Part shown: positions 1-9,878 of the stretch, piece after piece
How positions within the stretch are numbered: the stretch's first letter is position 1
How the letters are laid out: the number at the start of each line of letters is the position of its first letter
Translations under genes and position numbers: made by a program
Notes under the pieces: generated by a model
Database searches by the model: none
The model's input: the letters and a program-made list of their open reading frames with translations, nothing else
What the model was told of the DNA's origin: nothing
NCBI GenBank assembly: GCA_039180525.1
Contig: JBCDDF010000006.1
Location: 1-64,000 of the forward strand
Direction of reading: 5' to 3'
DNA from: Halovulum sp039180525
GTDB lineage: Bacteria; Pseudomonadota; Alphaproteobacteria; Rhodobacterales; Rhodobacteraceae
Length of the DNA stretch: 64,000 nucleotides

Positions 1-1110
1 CCGCCCCCCGGGGGGGCTGGGGCCCCCGGGGCGGTCGGGGCCCGCGCGCGGGGCTGGGGCCGGGGGTTTGCGCCGGCGGCCTAACCGGGGCCGGTTCCGC
101 ACCCGGGGCGCGCGCAGCTGCGGGGCTGGGCCGATGGGCACGGGGCCGATCCGGGTCAGGCCGTTGCCGAAGGTCACCGTCATGTCCAACCGTTCGGTCT
201 CTCCGGTCAGGCGGGCCAGAATCCCCAACCCGGCCTCCACGCTGCCGACGATATCCTGGGTCAGCCAACCGGCGCGCACGCCCAGTTGCAGCATCTCGCG
301 CCAATTCCGCGCGGTCACGTTCAGCGTCCCCTCGGCCCGGCCGCGGGTGTCGGCGTCAAGCCGGCCCATTACCGTCAGTTCCATATCGCCCCAGGCAAAG
401 CTGACATTGCCCACGTTCAGCGTCGTCAGTTGCGGAAGCCCCGCCTCGACGCTGCGCCGATCCCATTCGGCATCGAAAACCGGGGTCAGCCGGATCGTTG
501 CGCCATTGACCGAGGCCGGCAGAACCCCCGCCGGATCCAGCCGGGCCCGCAGCGGTTCTGGCAGGCGCAGCGTCTGCGCGGTCAGGCTGACATCATAGCC
601 GTAGTCGGGTGCTGCGCCCGCCGGCGCGCGGCGGATGGCGACCTGGCCCTCTGAAATACCCGCGCGCCATCCGGCGTTGGAGACCAGCGACACCGACTTC
701 AGTTCCACCAGCGCCTGGCGCAATGCCAGACCGGTATTGGGCGCAAAGCGGACGCTGCCGCGCATGCGCTCCGCCTCCACCGTGATGCGCTCGGCGGGGC
801 TGGAGACGGTCTGGCGCGGCGGCCAGACCGCGATGATGTGGTTGGGTCGGTAGCTCAGCGCCAGGATCTGGAACGCCGGGGCCGTCCAAGACCAGCCGGA
901 ACGTGGATCGGCCAGGTGCAGATCGGTGACCATCGTGTCGAACCGGTTGGGAAAGCCGCGCACGGTCAGATCTGCGTCGGCAACCCAGCCGGCTGCGCGT
1001 TGCTCTGCCAGCCAGCCGCTCAACGCCGCCTCTTTCGCGCGCGACCCCGCCCACCAGTATCCGCTCCAACCGAGCGCGGCGACAAGAACAACGACAAACA
1101 GCGTGCGCAT
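1..1110 (-). CDS. DUF2125 family exported/anchored protein (3' end beyond window)
   Basis: The reading frame is open from an ATG at 1108-1110 down to the first base, so the C-terminus lies outside the window. The N-terminus (MRTLFVVVLVAALGWSGYWW) is a single hydrophobic anchor or uncleaved signal. The body alternates short hydrophobic and polar strands and carries a GFPNRFD segment near residue 50, as in the DUF2125 proteins of Rhodobacterales; that family is assigned by eye. DUF2125 proteins are usually about 320-350 residues; here 370 codons are open. The last visible part is rich in Pro, Arg and Ala and may be a low-complexity tail. The function of the family is unknown; an envelope role is inferred from the anchor. 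It is divergent from the ChaC-like gene, with a gap of about 50 bp. Confidence 0.72.
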   Translation of the reverse strand, partial: MRTLFVVVLVAALGWSGYWWAGSRAKEAALSGWLAEQRAAGWVADADLTVRGFPNRFDTMVTDLHLADPRSGWSWTAPAFQILALSYRPNHIIAVWPPRQTVSSPAERITVEAERMRGSVRFAPNTGLALRQALVELKSVSLVSNAGWRAGISEGQVAIRRAPAGAAPDYGYDVSLTAQTLRLPEPLRARLDPAGVLPASVNGATIRLTPVFDAEWDRRSVEAGLPQLTTLNVGNVSFAWGDMELTVMGRLDADTRGRAEGTLNVTARNWREMLQLGVRAGWLTQDIVGSVEAGLGILARLTGETERLDMTVTFGNGLTRIGPVPIGPAPQLRAPRVRNRPRLGRRRKPPAPAPRAGPDRPGGPSPPGGR

Positions 1111-1160
1111 GAAGGGCGGTCCGGGTTTCGGTGATGCGAAGCCCCGGCTATATCAGCCGC

Positions 1161-1754
1161 ATGGCGGAAGGAACAGAGATCGAGACGGCGCGCGAGCCGC
1201 TGACACTGGCCGAGATCGATCCGGCGGCGGGCTTTTGGATCTTTGCCTATGGCTCGCTGATGTGGAACCCGGGCTTTGCCGCCGCCGAGCGGCGGCTGGC
1301 GCGGCTTACGGGATATCGGCGGACGTTCTGCATGGCATCGATCGTCTATCGCGGCACGCCCGAGGCGCCCGGTCTGGTTCTGGCGCTGGATCGGCATGAC
1401 GGCGCCGCCTGCAGCGGCGTCGCCTACCGTATCGCCGGCGGCAACGGCGCGCAGGCGTTGGCCTATCTGCGGGCGCGCGAGCTTGTCTCGGCAGCCTATC
1501 AGGAAGTGATCGAGGAGATCGAGACCGAAACCGGCGACCGTGAACCGGCGCTGTGTTACGTGGTCGATCCCGCCCATCGCCAGTACCGTGGCGGTCTGAG
1601 CCCGGGGGCGCAGGCCGAGGTGATCGCCCGCGCCGCGGGGCCGGCGGGAAGCAACCGCGAGTATCTTGAGAACACCGTTCGCAGCTTGCGCGGGCTCGGG
1701 TTGGAGGATGCGGATCTGTTCGCGCTGGCAGACCGGGTTCGTGGCTTGCCCTGA
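1161..1754 (+). CDS. ChaC-like gamma-glutamylcyclotransferase
   Basis: The protein opens with the family signature FAYGSLMWNPGF, the YGSL loop that binds the gamma-glutamyl moiety, and continues with a compact all-in-one cyclotransferase domain of about 190 residues that includes a RRTFCMAS segment. ChaC enzymes release 5-oxoproline from glutathione and so act in cytosolic glutathione turnover. Two other in-frame starts (GTG 1131, ATG 1134) would add about ten residues; none has a good ribosome binding site, and 1161 was chosen because the residues before it are not conserved-looking. Family assignment is firm; substrate is inferred. Confidence 0.86.
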   Translation: MAEGTEIETAREPLTLAEIDPAAGFWIFAYGSLMWNPGFAAAERRLARLTGYRRTFCMASIVYRGTPEAPGLVLALDRHDGAACSGVAYRIAGGNGAQALAYLRARELVSAAYQEVIEEIETETGDREPALCYVVDPAHRQYRGGLSPGAQAEVIARAAGPAGSNREYLENTVRSLRGLGLEDADLFALADRVRGLP

Positions 1755-3286
1755 TCGCTCTGCCAGGATGCACCGCAGCCAGGTCTCACGGTCGGTCGTG
1801 CAAGGTCGACGACCGGGGCCTGGCGCGAGTGTTGTCTTCGTGTGTCATGCAAGGTCTGGTTTCGCGCATCAATGCGTCGACGATGAAGGACGGGTTTCGT
1901 ATGACGGCGATGACGGCCTGTCTCGGCGCTTCGCCCTTCGCCCTTGGCTCTGTGCGCTTGGCCTTGAGGCCTTGAGCAACGGCCCACGGCCGCCGATGGT
2001 GCCGTGCTGCGCGCAACAGGGCGGTATGTCTGTGTAAGGTGTCCCTATGTAAATCGACCGCTGACGGACGCGGCTCACGTCGCGATGGTCGTTTCGGCGC
2101 CCCCGATCCCGCGCTGCGACAGCCGTTCGAAACGCCCGAAGAGAGGCTTGCATGCCACTGTCGGATATCCGGCCTGGGCGGGTTTTCTCGCGCGGGACAT
2201 CCCAGACCAGTTGCAGGCGATGAAGGTATAGGCAGTCGGCTGTTGCAGGTGTTCGCTGCCGGGCGGGCATTTGGGCAGTCCTGCCGGGGGGCCATCCCGC
2301 GCGGCATGTCCGCATCTACCCAATCGGTTTTGGCCAGCCGCACGAGGCGTGTGGCAGGGGCCCGCGCGCGCCGCGGATCGATGCGGACCGCGGGTACGTC
2401 CGGCCTCGGCCGGCGCCCCGCGAACGGCGCGCGTCCCCGGCACGACGCCTCGAAGGAAGCCGCCCGTCGCGGCCCGCCCTATGGCCGCCCGCTCTACCAC
2501 ATCGGCGCGAAGGAGACGTTCCATTGCGACCCCCCGGTTCCAGTCGCATGGAGTCAGCGCCAGCGGCGCCGGTCACGTGTGCGGGGCGCATCGACGCGGG
2601 TCGGGCTCGGTCTTGGAGATGAGTGTCTGATCGCGCGGATAGCTCCGATGTTTCTCCTGCGAAAAGGTTCGCATGTCGCTGATGGCCGGGATTTTTCGTG
2701 GGTCCAGCGTGGTCCCCGGCGCCGGTCGCATAATACGATGCCCTTGCGATGTGTGCCGGTCCGTCTCGTGCCGACCCCGTGCTGAGCGCCGCCTCGATGA
2801 CGGCAGCGCCACGACCGCTTGCGCACCTGGTCGCTTGGATGGCAGGCAGTGTTCCCGTTTCGCGTCGCCACAATTGCGCCGGTCGGGCCGCGTCCCATAG
2901 CGGGGGCGGGCGCCGCCGCTTCCCGATGTCGCCGGTTCTGCGGGGTGTCGATCTGGCGGGTGCGCGTCGGCGCGGGATCACTGAAGGTGTCTTCGGCCCC
3001 GGATCACTGGCGCCGCATCACATTGCCGGATCCCAACGCAACCCAACAGAGCGCCAGCTCACCGGTGTTGGCCGCTAGCGAATGCGCACCGGAAGTGCCG
3101 CCCCACCCGGTGCGCGCGACGCCGGCGATGTCCGGTTGTCTAAGCGTGTGCGAAAGATGAGAGCATGCCTCGCGGCCGCAGATCGTAAACAGAACGGGCG
3201 GCAAGGCGTGCGTCTGCCCGGACCCAGCGCAAGCCACTGGGTCCCACGAACCGTTCTGCAACGGTTGCGTATCGAAGGCTTCTGGT
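1755..3286. other. 1.5-kb high-GC stretch with no supported gene
   Basis: Open frames of 60-250 codons exist on both strands, as expected in GC-rich DNA, but none has a ribosome binding site, a recognisable domain, a signal peptide or a plausible residue composition: the translations are Arg-, Pro-, Gly- and Cys-rich. No RNA gene, transposase remnant or terminal repeat was recognised. It separates the ChaC-like gene from the convergent LysM gene. Confidence 0.6.
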
Positions 3287-4519
3287 CTAGCCGCTCGCGT
3301 CGCGGAGAAAGCTATCCACGATCTCGAACCACGCGCCGGATTCGGCGATTGCGGTCAGCCCCCGGTTCAACGCCTCGATCGCGGCAGTGCCGGCCGGGTC
3401 CCCGCGTTGGGCGACGGCGCTGAGACGGTCGACCTGGGTAAACGCCTCCAACACTACCATGGGCCGGGTGATCGGCGTCTGGTTTGCCACGGCCCGCGCG
3501 ACAGTGGCGTCGAGCGCGGTCAGGTCGGCCGTGTCCGCCTGGATCATCGCGATACAGCCCACCGGATCCTTCGCGCGCAGGATGCTGATGCCCGCCGCCT
3601 GCATCGCCTGCGTGCCGAACAGCCCGTCCGGATAGCCTTCCGGCAGACAAACCCGGGCACCGGTCAACGCGATCGGGTCCGCGGCCCCCGCATAGACGCT
3701 GTCCGATCGCACGAGCACCTCCGTCACCTGTTCATACAGACTGTCGGAGGCGATGAAATCCGCGCAGAGTTGCCGGTCGACCGGATCCGTCGGGTTCGCG
3801 GCGCAATCGGGGTAGACCCATGGAAAGCTCAGCGAAAACGCGCTTTTCGGCAGCAGGAAATCCAGATGCGCCGGCCGATCCTGGACAATCTCGACTTGCG
3901 CCGAAGCATCCTCGACCTGCGCCAGGGCCGCCTGCATCAGTTCAACCGCCAGCCCGCCGCCGCGCGCATTCGCATCGACGAAAGGCGCCATCGGCCCCCC
4001 GGCCAGCGCATAGATGATGCCCGCGGATACATCGACCGGTCCTGCAAGCGCCGGCGCGGGCCGCCCCAGGAAAACCGGCGCAGCTCCAACACTGGGCGCG
4101 TTCAGACCCGGGACGGACACCGTGACCGCGACCGATGGGTCGCCGATCCCGACCGCTGGCCGCTGCGCAAGCGGGTCGCCTGTTATTGGCGCGGTCTCGA
4201 CCTCGACCGTGGTCTCGATAGTCTTTGGCGGGGTCGGCGGGGGCTCTTCGATGGCGATCTCGGGCGCTGCGCGGGCACAGGGGATGCGCAACCGCATGCC
4301 CGGCTCGATTAGGTTCGGGTTGGCGCCGATGCGGCCGCGATTGAGGCGATAAATGCGGCCCGACCGGTCGCGGTTACCAAGGTACCGTTCGGCGATGATC
4401 CGCAAGGTTTCCCCCGACCGGACGATATGCACCGGGCACTCCGCCGCTGCCGCGGGGGTCGTGAACACAGCCGAAACCAGCGCCAGACCGGCGATCCAGA
4501 CGAAGGCGAGACGCGCCAC
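3287..4519 (-). CDS. Periplasmic LysM and solute-binding-like protein
   Basis: A LysM domain (residues about 30-80: HIVRSGETLRIIAERYLG, then NPNLIEPGMRLRIP) follows a signal peptide ending near AAAAE. A Pro/Thr/Val-rich linker of about 70 residues then leads to a C-terminal domain of about 230 residues that looks like a periplasmic solute-binding fold, with FSLSFPWVYPDC and GARVCLPEGYPDG segments. LysM would bind peptidoglycan, the second domain an unknown ligand. The start is set at a GTG because a perfect AGGAGG lies seven bases upstream; the longer ATG frames (4537, 4594) would place this Shine-Dalgarno inside the gene. It diverges from the MotA/MotB-like pair, which is also tied to the cell wall. 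Confidence 0.78.
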   Translation of the reverse strand: MARLAFVWIAGLALVSAVFTTPAAAAECPVHIVRSGETLRIIAERYLGNRDRSGRIYRLNRGRIGANPNLIEPGMRLRIPCARAAPEIAIEEPPPTPPKTIETTVEVETAPITGDPLAQRPAVGIGDPSVAVTVSVPGLNAPSVGAAPVFLGRPAPALAGPVDVSAGIIYALAGGPMAPFVDANARGGGLAVELMQAALAQVEDASAQVEIVQDRPAHLDFLLPKSAFSLSFPWVYPDCAANPTDPVDRQLCADFIASDSLYEQVTEVLVRSDSVYAGAADPIALTGARVCLPEGYPDGLFGTQAMQAAGISILRAKDPVGCIAMIQADTADLTALDATVARAVANQTPITRPMVVLEAFTQVDRLSAVAQRGDPAGTAAIEALNRGLTAIAESGAWFEIVDSFLRDASG

Positions 4520-4722
4520 TGAAAGTCCTCCTAACATGCTACGGAGCCTAGCTGTGCGCCTTTCACAAAAGCTTAACGGCCTGTGGCACAACATGTGGGG
4601 CGCAATGGCTGCGGCGCAACAAACGAGCCGTAACCGGGCCCGTGCAATTGACAGATGGACGGCGGGCCGGCCAGGGGTAAGACTGGCAGTGTTGAAACCC
4701 GGAAAAAGGACGCGCGCGGCGC

Positions 4723-5892
4723 ATGTTAGTGGACAAGGAACAAGAGCCGCAGTTCTCTCAGCCGTTCCGGCAGATCCTGATCATGATCCTGCTGCTGGCG
4801 TTGGTTCTGGTCGGCGCGTTCTTCGCCTATCCTTCCGTTTCGCCGATCTTTCTGGCCTCCCCCTATCTGAACGGCCTGATCCTTGCGGTGTTCTTCGCCG
4901 GCGTTCTGGCCTGTTTCTGGCAGGTACTGACCCTGATCTCTGCCGTCAGTTGGATCGAGGGTTTCGCGCTCGACCGGCCGGGGCATGAGTTCACCGCCTC
5001 GCCGCGTTTGCTGGCATCGCTTGCGGCGCTGCTGCGTGACACCAAGGCGCGGCAGCAACTGACCTCGACCTCCTCGCGGTCGATCCTCGACTCGGTGGCG
5101 ACCCGGCTGGACGAGGCGCGCGACATCACGCGATACATCATCAACCTGCTGATTTTCCTCGGTCTCTTGGGCACATTCTATGGCTTGGCGACAACCGTGC
5201 CGGCTGTGGTGGACACGATCCGCTCGCTTGCCCCGCAGGAAGGGCAGGATTCGTTGGAGGTGTTTGACAACCTGATGACCGGGCTGGAACAGCAATTGGG
5301 TGGCATGGGCACGGCGTTCGCGTCCTCCCTTCTTGGACTGGCCGGATCCCTGGTCGTTGGGCTGCTAGAGTTGTTCGCGGGCCATGGCCAGAACCGGTTT
5401 TATTCGGAACTGGAGGAATGGCTGAGCTCGATCACCAAACTGTCGCTTTTCACCGGCGAGGACGGGCCCGGGCTGCGCCCCGCCGCGGGCGAGGCATCCG
5501 CCAGCCAGATCGCCACACTGAACGAATTGGCGGTCCGGTCGGAAAACAGCCGGATCGAGACCGATGCCAAGATCTCTCGCCTGACCGATGCGGTCACTGC
5601 GCTGGCGCAGCAGTTGAACGAACAGCCTCGCGGCGGCGGTGGCATGATCGGCGACAGCGGCGCGCTGGACCGGATCGCCGCCGGTCAGGAGCGGTTGGCG
5701 GGGCTACTTGAGGAACGCGAGGGCGAAGGCGGGGCGCTTGACCCCGACAGCCGCATGCGGCTTCGCAATATCGACGTCCAGTTGCTGCGCGTTCTGGAGG
5801 AGATGGCCGCGGGCCGGCAGGACAGCGTGGCCGAGTTGCGGCAGGAGATCTCGGCCCTGACCGAAACCATCCGCCAGGCGACGCGGGGCTGA
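4723..5892 (+). CDS. MotA/TolQ/ExbB-like proton channel subunit
   Basis: The 389-residue protein has hydrophobic segments at about 18-36, 50-75, 137-157 and 203-224. The third and fourth (LLIFLGLLGTFYGLATTVP, then GMGTAFASSLLGLAGSLVVG) are the MotA/TolQ/ExbB channel core with its GT/S-rich helices. A cytoplasmic tail of about 150 residues, predicted helical, follows. It is four bases upstream of a MotB-like protein, so together they form a stator-like, ion-driven unit across the inner membrane. It is larger than ExbB or TolQ (about 230 residues) and lacks an ExbD or TonB neighbour. The cellular task is unknown. Confidence 0.85.
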   Translation: MLVDKEQEPQFSQPFRQILIMILLLALVLVGAFFAYPSVSPIFLASPYLNGLILAVFFAGVLACFWQVLTLISAVSWIEGFALDRPGHEFTASPRLLASLAALLRDTKARQQLTSTSSRSILDSVATRLDEARDITRYIINLLIFLGLLGTFYGLATTVPAVVDTIRSLAPQEGQDSLEVFDNLMTGLEQQLGGMGTAFASSLLGLAGSLVVGLLELFAGHGQNRFYSELEEWLSSITKLSLFTGEDGPGLRPAAGEASASQIATLNELAVRSENSRIETDAKISRLTDAVTALAQQLNEQPRGGGGMIGDSGALDRIAAGQERLAGLLEEREGEGGALDPDSRMRLRNIDVQLLRVLEEMAAGRQDSVAELRQEISALTETIRQATRG

Positions 5893-5896
5893 CGCG

Positions 5897-7651
5897 ATGG
5901 CTTTGGCGCGCCGCAGCGGGGCTCGTTTTCAGGCCAATATCTGGCCCGGTTTCGTCGATGCGATGACGGCGCTGCTGCTGGTGCTGATGTTCGTGTTGTC
6001 GATCTTTATGATCGTACAGTTCGTCCTGCGCGACCAAGTGACCGAGCGGGAACAGGAAATTGACGAACTGGGCCTGCAGATCGCGGGGCTGGCGAACGCG
6101 CTGGGGTTGGAACAGCAGCGCGTGGGTGCGTTGGAAGGCGAGGTGGAGAGCCTGACCGGCGATCTGACGGCGGCGGAGGCGGAGGCGGCGGCGCAATCGG
6201 CGCTGATCGCCACGCTTTCGGCGGAAGCCGATGCCGCCGCTGCCCGGATCGAGACCCTGACAGGGGAGGCGGATGCGGCCGCCGCGCGGATCGCAACGTT
6301 CGAGGAGCAGGTGGCGGCGCTTTTGGCGGACAACCGCGCGTTGGATGCCGATCTGACGGCCACGCGCACCGAACTGGCCGGTACGGCGACCGCGCTGGAG
6401 GCGGCGGAGGCGGCGCGAGACCGAACGGCAGCCGAGTTGGCGGCAAGCCAGGACGAAGCGGCGGCCGAGGCAGCGCGCAATGCGGCGCTCAATCTGGCGC
6501 TTGCACAGGCGCGTGATGAAATCGATGCCGGTACGGAGGCCGCGCGGCTGGCGGCGGCGCGGCGCGAGGCGCTGGAGGCGCTTTTGTCCGATATGCGCGC
6601 CCGGTCGGCGGAACAGGCCGCGGCGCTGGAGACGGCGGAGGCTGATCTGGCGGCCCAGGCCGAGGCGTTGGGGGCCGAAGAAGCCGCGCGCCTGGCCGAG
6701 GCGGCGGCGGCGGAGGCATTGCGTGCCCGGCTCGCCGACAGTTCGGCCGAATTGACCGCGTTGACGCTGCGGCTGGAAGAGGAACGCCAGCGTGCCGAGG
6801 ATACGCTGACCCTGCTTGCGGCGGCGGAAGCCGCGCAGGCGCGGCTGGCGGAAGAGAACGCCGATCGGGCCGAGGCGCTTAGCGCCGCCGAACGTAATGC
6901 CGCGCTTTTGGCCGTGGCCGAAGAGGAATTGGCGGCGGAGCGGGAGATTTCACTGGAAGGTCAGCGGCAACTGGCGCTGTTGAACCAGCAAACCACGGCC
7001 TTGAACCGCCAGCTGTCGTCATTGCAGGCGGTGTTGGACGAGGCCTTGGAACGCGAGGCGGAAGCCAATGTGCAGATCGAAACGCTGGGCTCGGACCTGA
7101 ATACGGCGCTGGCCGCGGTGGCGGCCGAGCAGCGCCGGCGGGCGGAGCTGGAGGCGGCGGAGCGGCGGCGGCTGGAGGAAGAGGCGCGCGATCTGCAAAG
7201 CTATCGGTCGGAGTTCTTCGGCCGTGTGCGCGAGATCCTGGGCGATCGGGAGGAAATCCGCGTCGTCGGGGACCGGTTCGTGTTCTCCTCCGAGGTGCTG
7301 TTCGAACCTGGCTCTGCCGAGTTGAACACCGGCGGGCGCGCGCAATTGGCCGATGTCGCCGCGATCATCCGGGAGATCCAGGGCGAGATTCCACTCGAGA
7401 TCAACTGGATTCTGCGTGTCGACGGGCATACCGATGACATCCCCATCAGCGGCGGGACGTTCGCGGACAACTGGGAGCTAAGCCAGGCACGTGCGTTATC
7501 GGTCGTGCGCTATTTGATCGATACCCAGGATCTGCCGGCCGAACGTCTGGCCGCGAACGGCTTCGGCGAGTTCCAACCGATCGACCCGCGCCCCACCGCC
7601 GAGGCGCGGGCGCGAAACCGGCGCATCGAGCTGAAGTTCACCGAGCGCTGA
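5897..7651 (+). CDS. MotB-like protein with long coiled coil and OmpA peptidoglycan-binding domain
   Basis: Residues 14-44 form one membrane helix with the conserved acidic residue of MotB/ExbD/TolR proteins (WPGFVDAMTALLLVL, Asp21). Residues about 46-430 are an Ala/Glu/Leu-rich coiled coil with many near-repeats. Residues about 435-584 are an OmpA-like domain with DGHTDD, NWELSQARA and RARNRRIEL motifs that bind meso-diaminopimelate. The architecture is that of a stator B subunit: proton-conducting Asp in the membrane, wall anchor at the end. The coiled coil, some 380 residues, is much longer than in MotB. It is co-transcribed with the channel subunit (four-base gap). Confidence 0.87.
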   Translation: MALARRSGARFQANIWPGFVDAMTALLLVLMFVLSIFMIVQFVLRDQVTEREQEIDELGLQIAGLANALGLEQQRVGALEGEVESLTGDLTAAEAEAAAQSALIATLSAEADAAAARIETLTGEADAAAARIATFEEQVAALLADNRALDADLTATRTELAGTATALEAAEAARDRTAAELAASQDEAAAEAARNAALNLALAQARDEIDAGTEAARLAAARREALEALLSDMRARSAEQAAALETAEADLAAQAEALGAEEAARLAEAAAAEALRARLADSSAELTALTLRLEEERQRAEDTLTLLAAAEAAQARLAEENADRAEALSAAERNAALLAVAEEELAAEREISLEGQRQLALLNQQTTALNRQLSSLQAVLDEALEREAEANVQIETLGSDLNTALAAVAAEQRRRAELEAAERRRLEEEARDLQSYRSEFFGRVREILGDREEIRVVGDRFVFSSEVLFEPGSAELNTGGRAQLADVAAIIREIQGEIPLEINWILRVDGHTDDIPISGGTFADNWELSQARALSVVRYLIDTQDLPAERLAANGFGEFQPIDPRPTAEARARNRRIELKFTER

Positions 7652-9108
7652 CCCGCGCCACGCCTCACGCAGCGCCGAAGCGCAACGCGGGCCGGGGATC
7701 GCAAGCTCGCGACGCCGGTTCATCCCACGTGCAACCAAACGCCGATCGAGCCGCGCCGCATGGGCGCAGGAACCGCGTCACCGCAGGTGGCACACGTGTC
7801 TGCAACTGCCCGGCAGGCTCTGTCTCTACGCAGGAGACATGCGATCCAAAGGCGGCCTTGGCAGCCGCGCCGGCCATGCGGGATCGTTGGACGGGGGTGC
7901 ACCTTGACCAACGGCAACATGCCTGAGGCTATGATGATGTGGGTCACGTGGGCGCCGCAGTCGGCGTTTGCCCGCAAATGGCAGCCGCATGTCAGGCTGT
8001 CCGGCAGCCTATCGTCGCATGGCATCCGTCGGCCGGTCCGATGCCGCGCATCGGCCGTCTCATCGCATCGCTCAACGCACAGTTTTGTCGGTCAACCTGC
8101 CGTCCGGCGACCCTTGCCGTCAGGTTTTTTTCGCGGCGGGGGCACATCTTTCGTGCATCCGGACGGAGCCGTGCCGGACCCCCGAACGTCACTCCCGTCA
8201 ACCCGTTGGCACATGCGCCTCGTGCCGCGCTGGTCGCCGGCGGTCGAGCGGAGCCACGCAAACGGATTTGGGCAATGCCGGCTTTGACCGCTTGCCGGGT
8301 GGGGTGGGCGCGGCCACAGGACAGAGGCATTGCGCGTCCGGTTGCGCCTCGCAGTTTCGCGCTCCGCACGCGCGCCGCCTGTCTGCGGCTTGGCGCGCAC
8401 CGGGCGAGTTGCCCTCGTCGCATGCGCTTTTCGACCTCAAAAGGGATGCAATGATGTGGTTTGCCTTGCGTTCTGGTGAGACGGTCTGCTGTCCGGCGCG
8501 TGCATGACCGTTGGAGCGTGCCCCTCTGACCCCAACTCGCGGGACAGGTGTCCGGTCGCAGCAGCCCAAGCTCTCCGCCGCCTGCGATCTGGGAACCAAA
8601 GCTGATCTTGCACCGGCCAGAGAGCGAGGGCGCCACCGGCCTTTCTGATCGGCGTCGGCTCCGCGGTTTCCGGCCCGACCGGGCGCGTGAACCGGTCAGC
8701 CGAGTGCATTTCGATGACTTCGAGTTCCCCAAAGCCCGCAGTGATGAACGATCTTGCGCATCGGCGGAGGAGATCCGACCCAACCACGCCGCAAGCGTGG
8801 CAGTCGGCGGCAGGGAATATTCAGGCGTAAGAGCCAGCTGGCAACCAACTCAAACCGCCCTTTCGGCTCTGCCGTCCAGCCGCTGATGCGAAACGGTTCA
8901 TCCAACGACAACCGGATTGCGGTTTTTCAGGGCGTTCTGACTTCCTGGCCCTTTTTGTGCGGTGCGTGTCCTGTACTCAAGCGTGCTATCTGTTCCGTGC
9001 GGCGCAATCCGACTAAGCCTGTCGGGCGTGCGGCGGTGCACGCCACCGGCGCCCTTCCACGCGCATCTGCGATTGGCCTGCTTTTCGCGTCAGACGTTGT
9101 CTAGCATG
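7652..9108. other. 1.46-kb high-GC stretch with no supported gene
   Basis: This is the second long stretch without a gene. Frames of up to 263 codons are open on either strand, but none has a ribosome binding site, a family motif or a normal amino-acid composition. A weak promoter-like TTGACC followed by GGCTAT after 17 bases lies near 7902. No RNA gene or mobile element was recognised. Confidence 0.55.
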
Positions 9109-9738
9109 CTAACCGCGCATGATCGTCGGCTTGGCCGCATCGGGAGTGATCGCGTCTGAAGCCGTTTCCGCGTTTTCGGTCCGGCGCATCTGATCGAGCA
9201 ACGTGACGAGGCTGTTGTCGGCTCCGGTGTTGTGCCGGGCTTCGCCATGCGCTGGTTCGGGGGGCAGAATCTCCCCCTCCGAGACCGGTGGCACGGGGTC
9301 GGCAGCCGGTGCCTCTTTCGGCGCGACGAACGCCCGCGCCAGTGCCTCAAGCAGAGTCTCGATCCGGGTGAGGCCGTCGCGGGTGGATGGTTCGTCCGCC
9401 TCAAAAACCGCGCGCATCTCTGCCAGGAAGCGAGCTTCGCGCTCCGCCTGTCCTTCCAAGAGGGCTGCTTGGCCGGCCGCCAGCGTCGCCATGTCTTCGC
9501 GCAATGCGGCGATTTGGGCCGCGAGCGTGGGATCGGGCAGGGGCGGCACATCCATCGCCCGTGGCTTGACCGCAGGTTCCGCGCGCGTGCCGTCTGCCCG
9601 ATCGGTCTGCGGTCCCGGCGCCGCGGTGCGTGTCGCCAATCGCCCGCGCAGCCAGCCATAGGCCGACCACAGACCGTAGGACAGCCCCGCACCGGCCAGC
9701 GCGAACCAAACAATCAAAGCGATTTCAAGCGTATCCAT
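9109..9738 (-). CDS. Membrane-anchored coiled-coil protein of unknown function
   Basis: I do not recognise a family. An N-terminal helix (residues 5-30, IALIVWFALAGAGLSYGLW) is the only membrane segment. It is followed by an Arg/Pro-rich linker and an amphipathic helical region (about 70-140, with LAAQIAALREDMATLAAGQ) that should form a coiled coil. The C-terminus is acidic and disordered. The topology suggests a cytoplasmic scaffold tethered to the inner membrane. It is divergent from the GvpL/F-like gene, with 140 bp between starts. Size and codon use match a resident gene. Confidence 0.62.
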   Translation of the reverse strand: MDTLEIALIVWFALAGAGLSYGLWSAYGWLRGRLATRTAAPGPQTDRADGTRAEPAVKPRAMDVPPLPDPTLAAQIAALREDMATLAAGQAALLEGQAEREARFLAEMRAVFEADEPSTRDGLTRIETLLEALARAFVAPKEAPAADPVPPVSEGEILPPEPAHGEARHNTGADNSLVTLLDQMRRTENAETASDAITPDAAKPTIMRG

Positions 9739-9878
9739 GCCGTTTGCGCCGCTAACCCATTGCCGCGACAGTATTGGCGAAGGGTTCGCATAACGTTAAC
9801 TGCGATCGGCGTGAGCAGTTTACGATTGGCAAACACTCTGGCGGTAAAGCTACGGCGCAAAGAGGAGGATCCGCGCCG

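Noticed and set aside
2039..2785. A 248-codon plus-strand frame in the first desert
   Set aside because: Arg/Gly/Cys-rich product without motif or ribosome binding site, overlapped by similar minus-strand frames.
4723..7651. Zorya anti-phage system
   Set aside because: Only ZorA/ZorB-like components; no nuclease or helicase genes (zorC, zorD, zorE) are near, and similar stator-like pairs are not always defence.
7992..8783. A 263-codon minus-strand frame in the second desert
   Set aside because: Arg/Ala/Ser-rich without domain or binding site.
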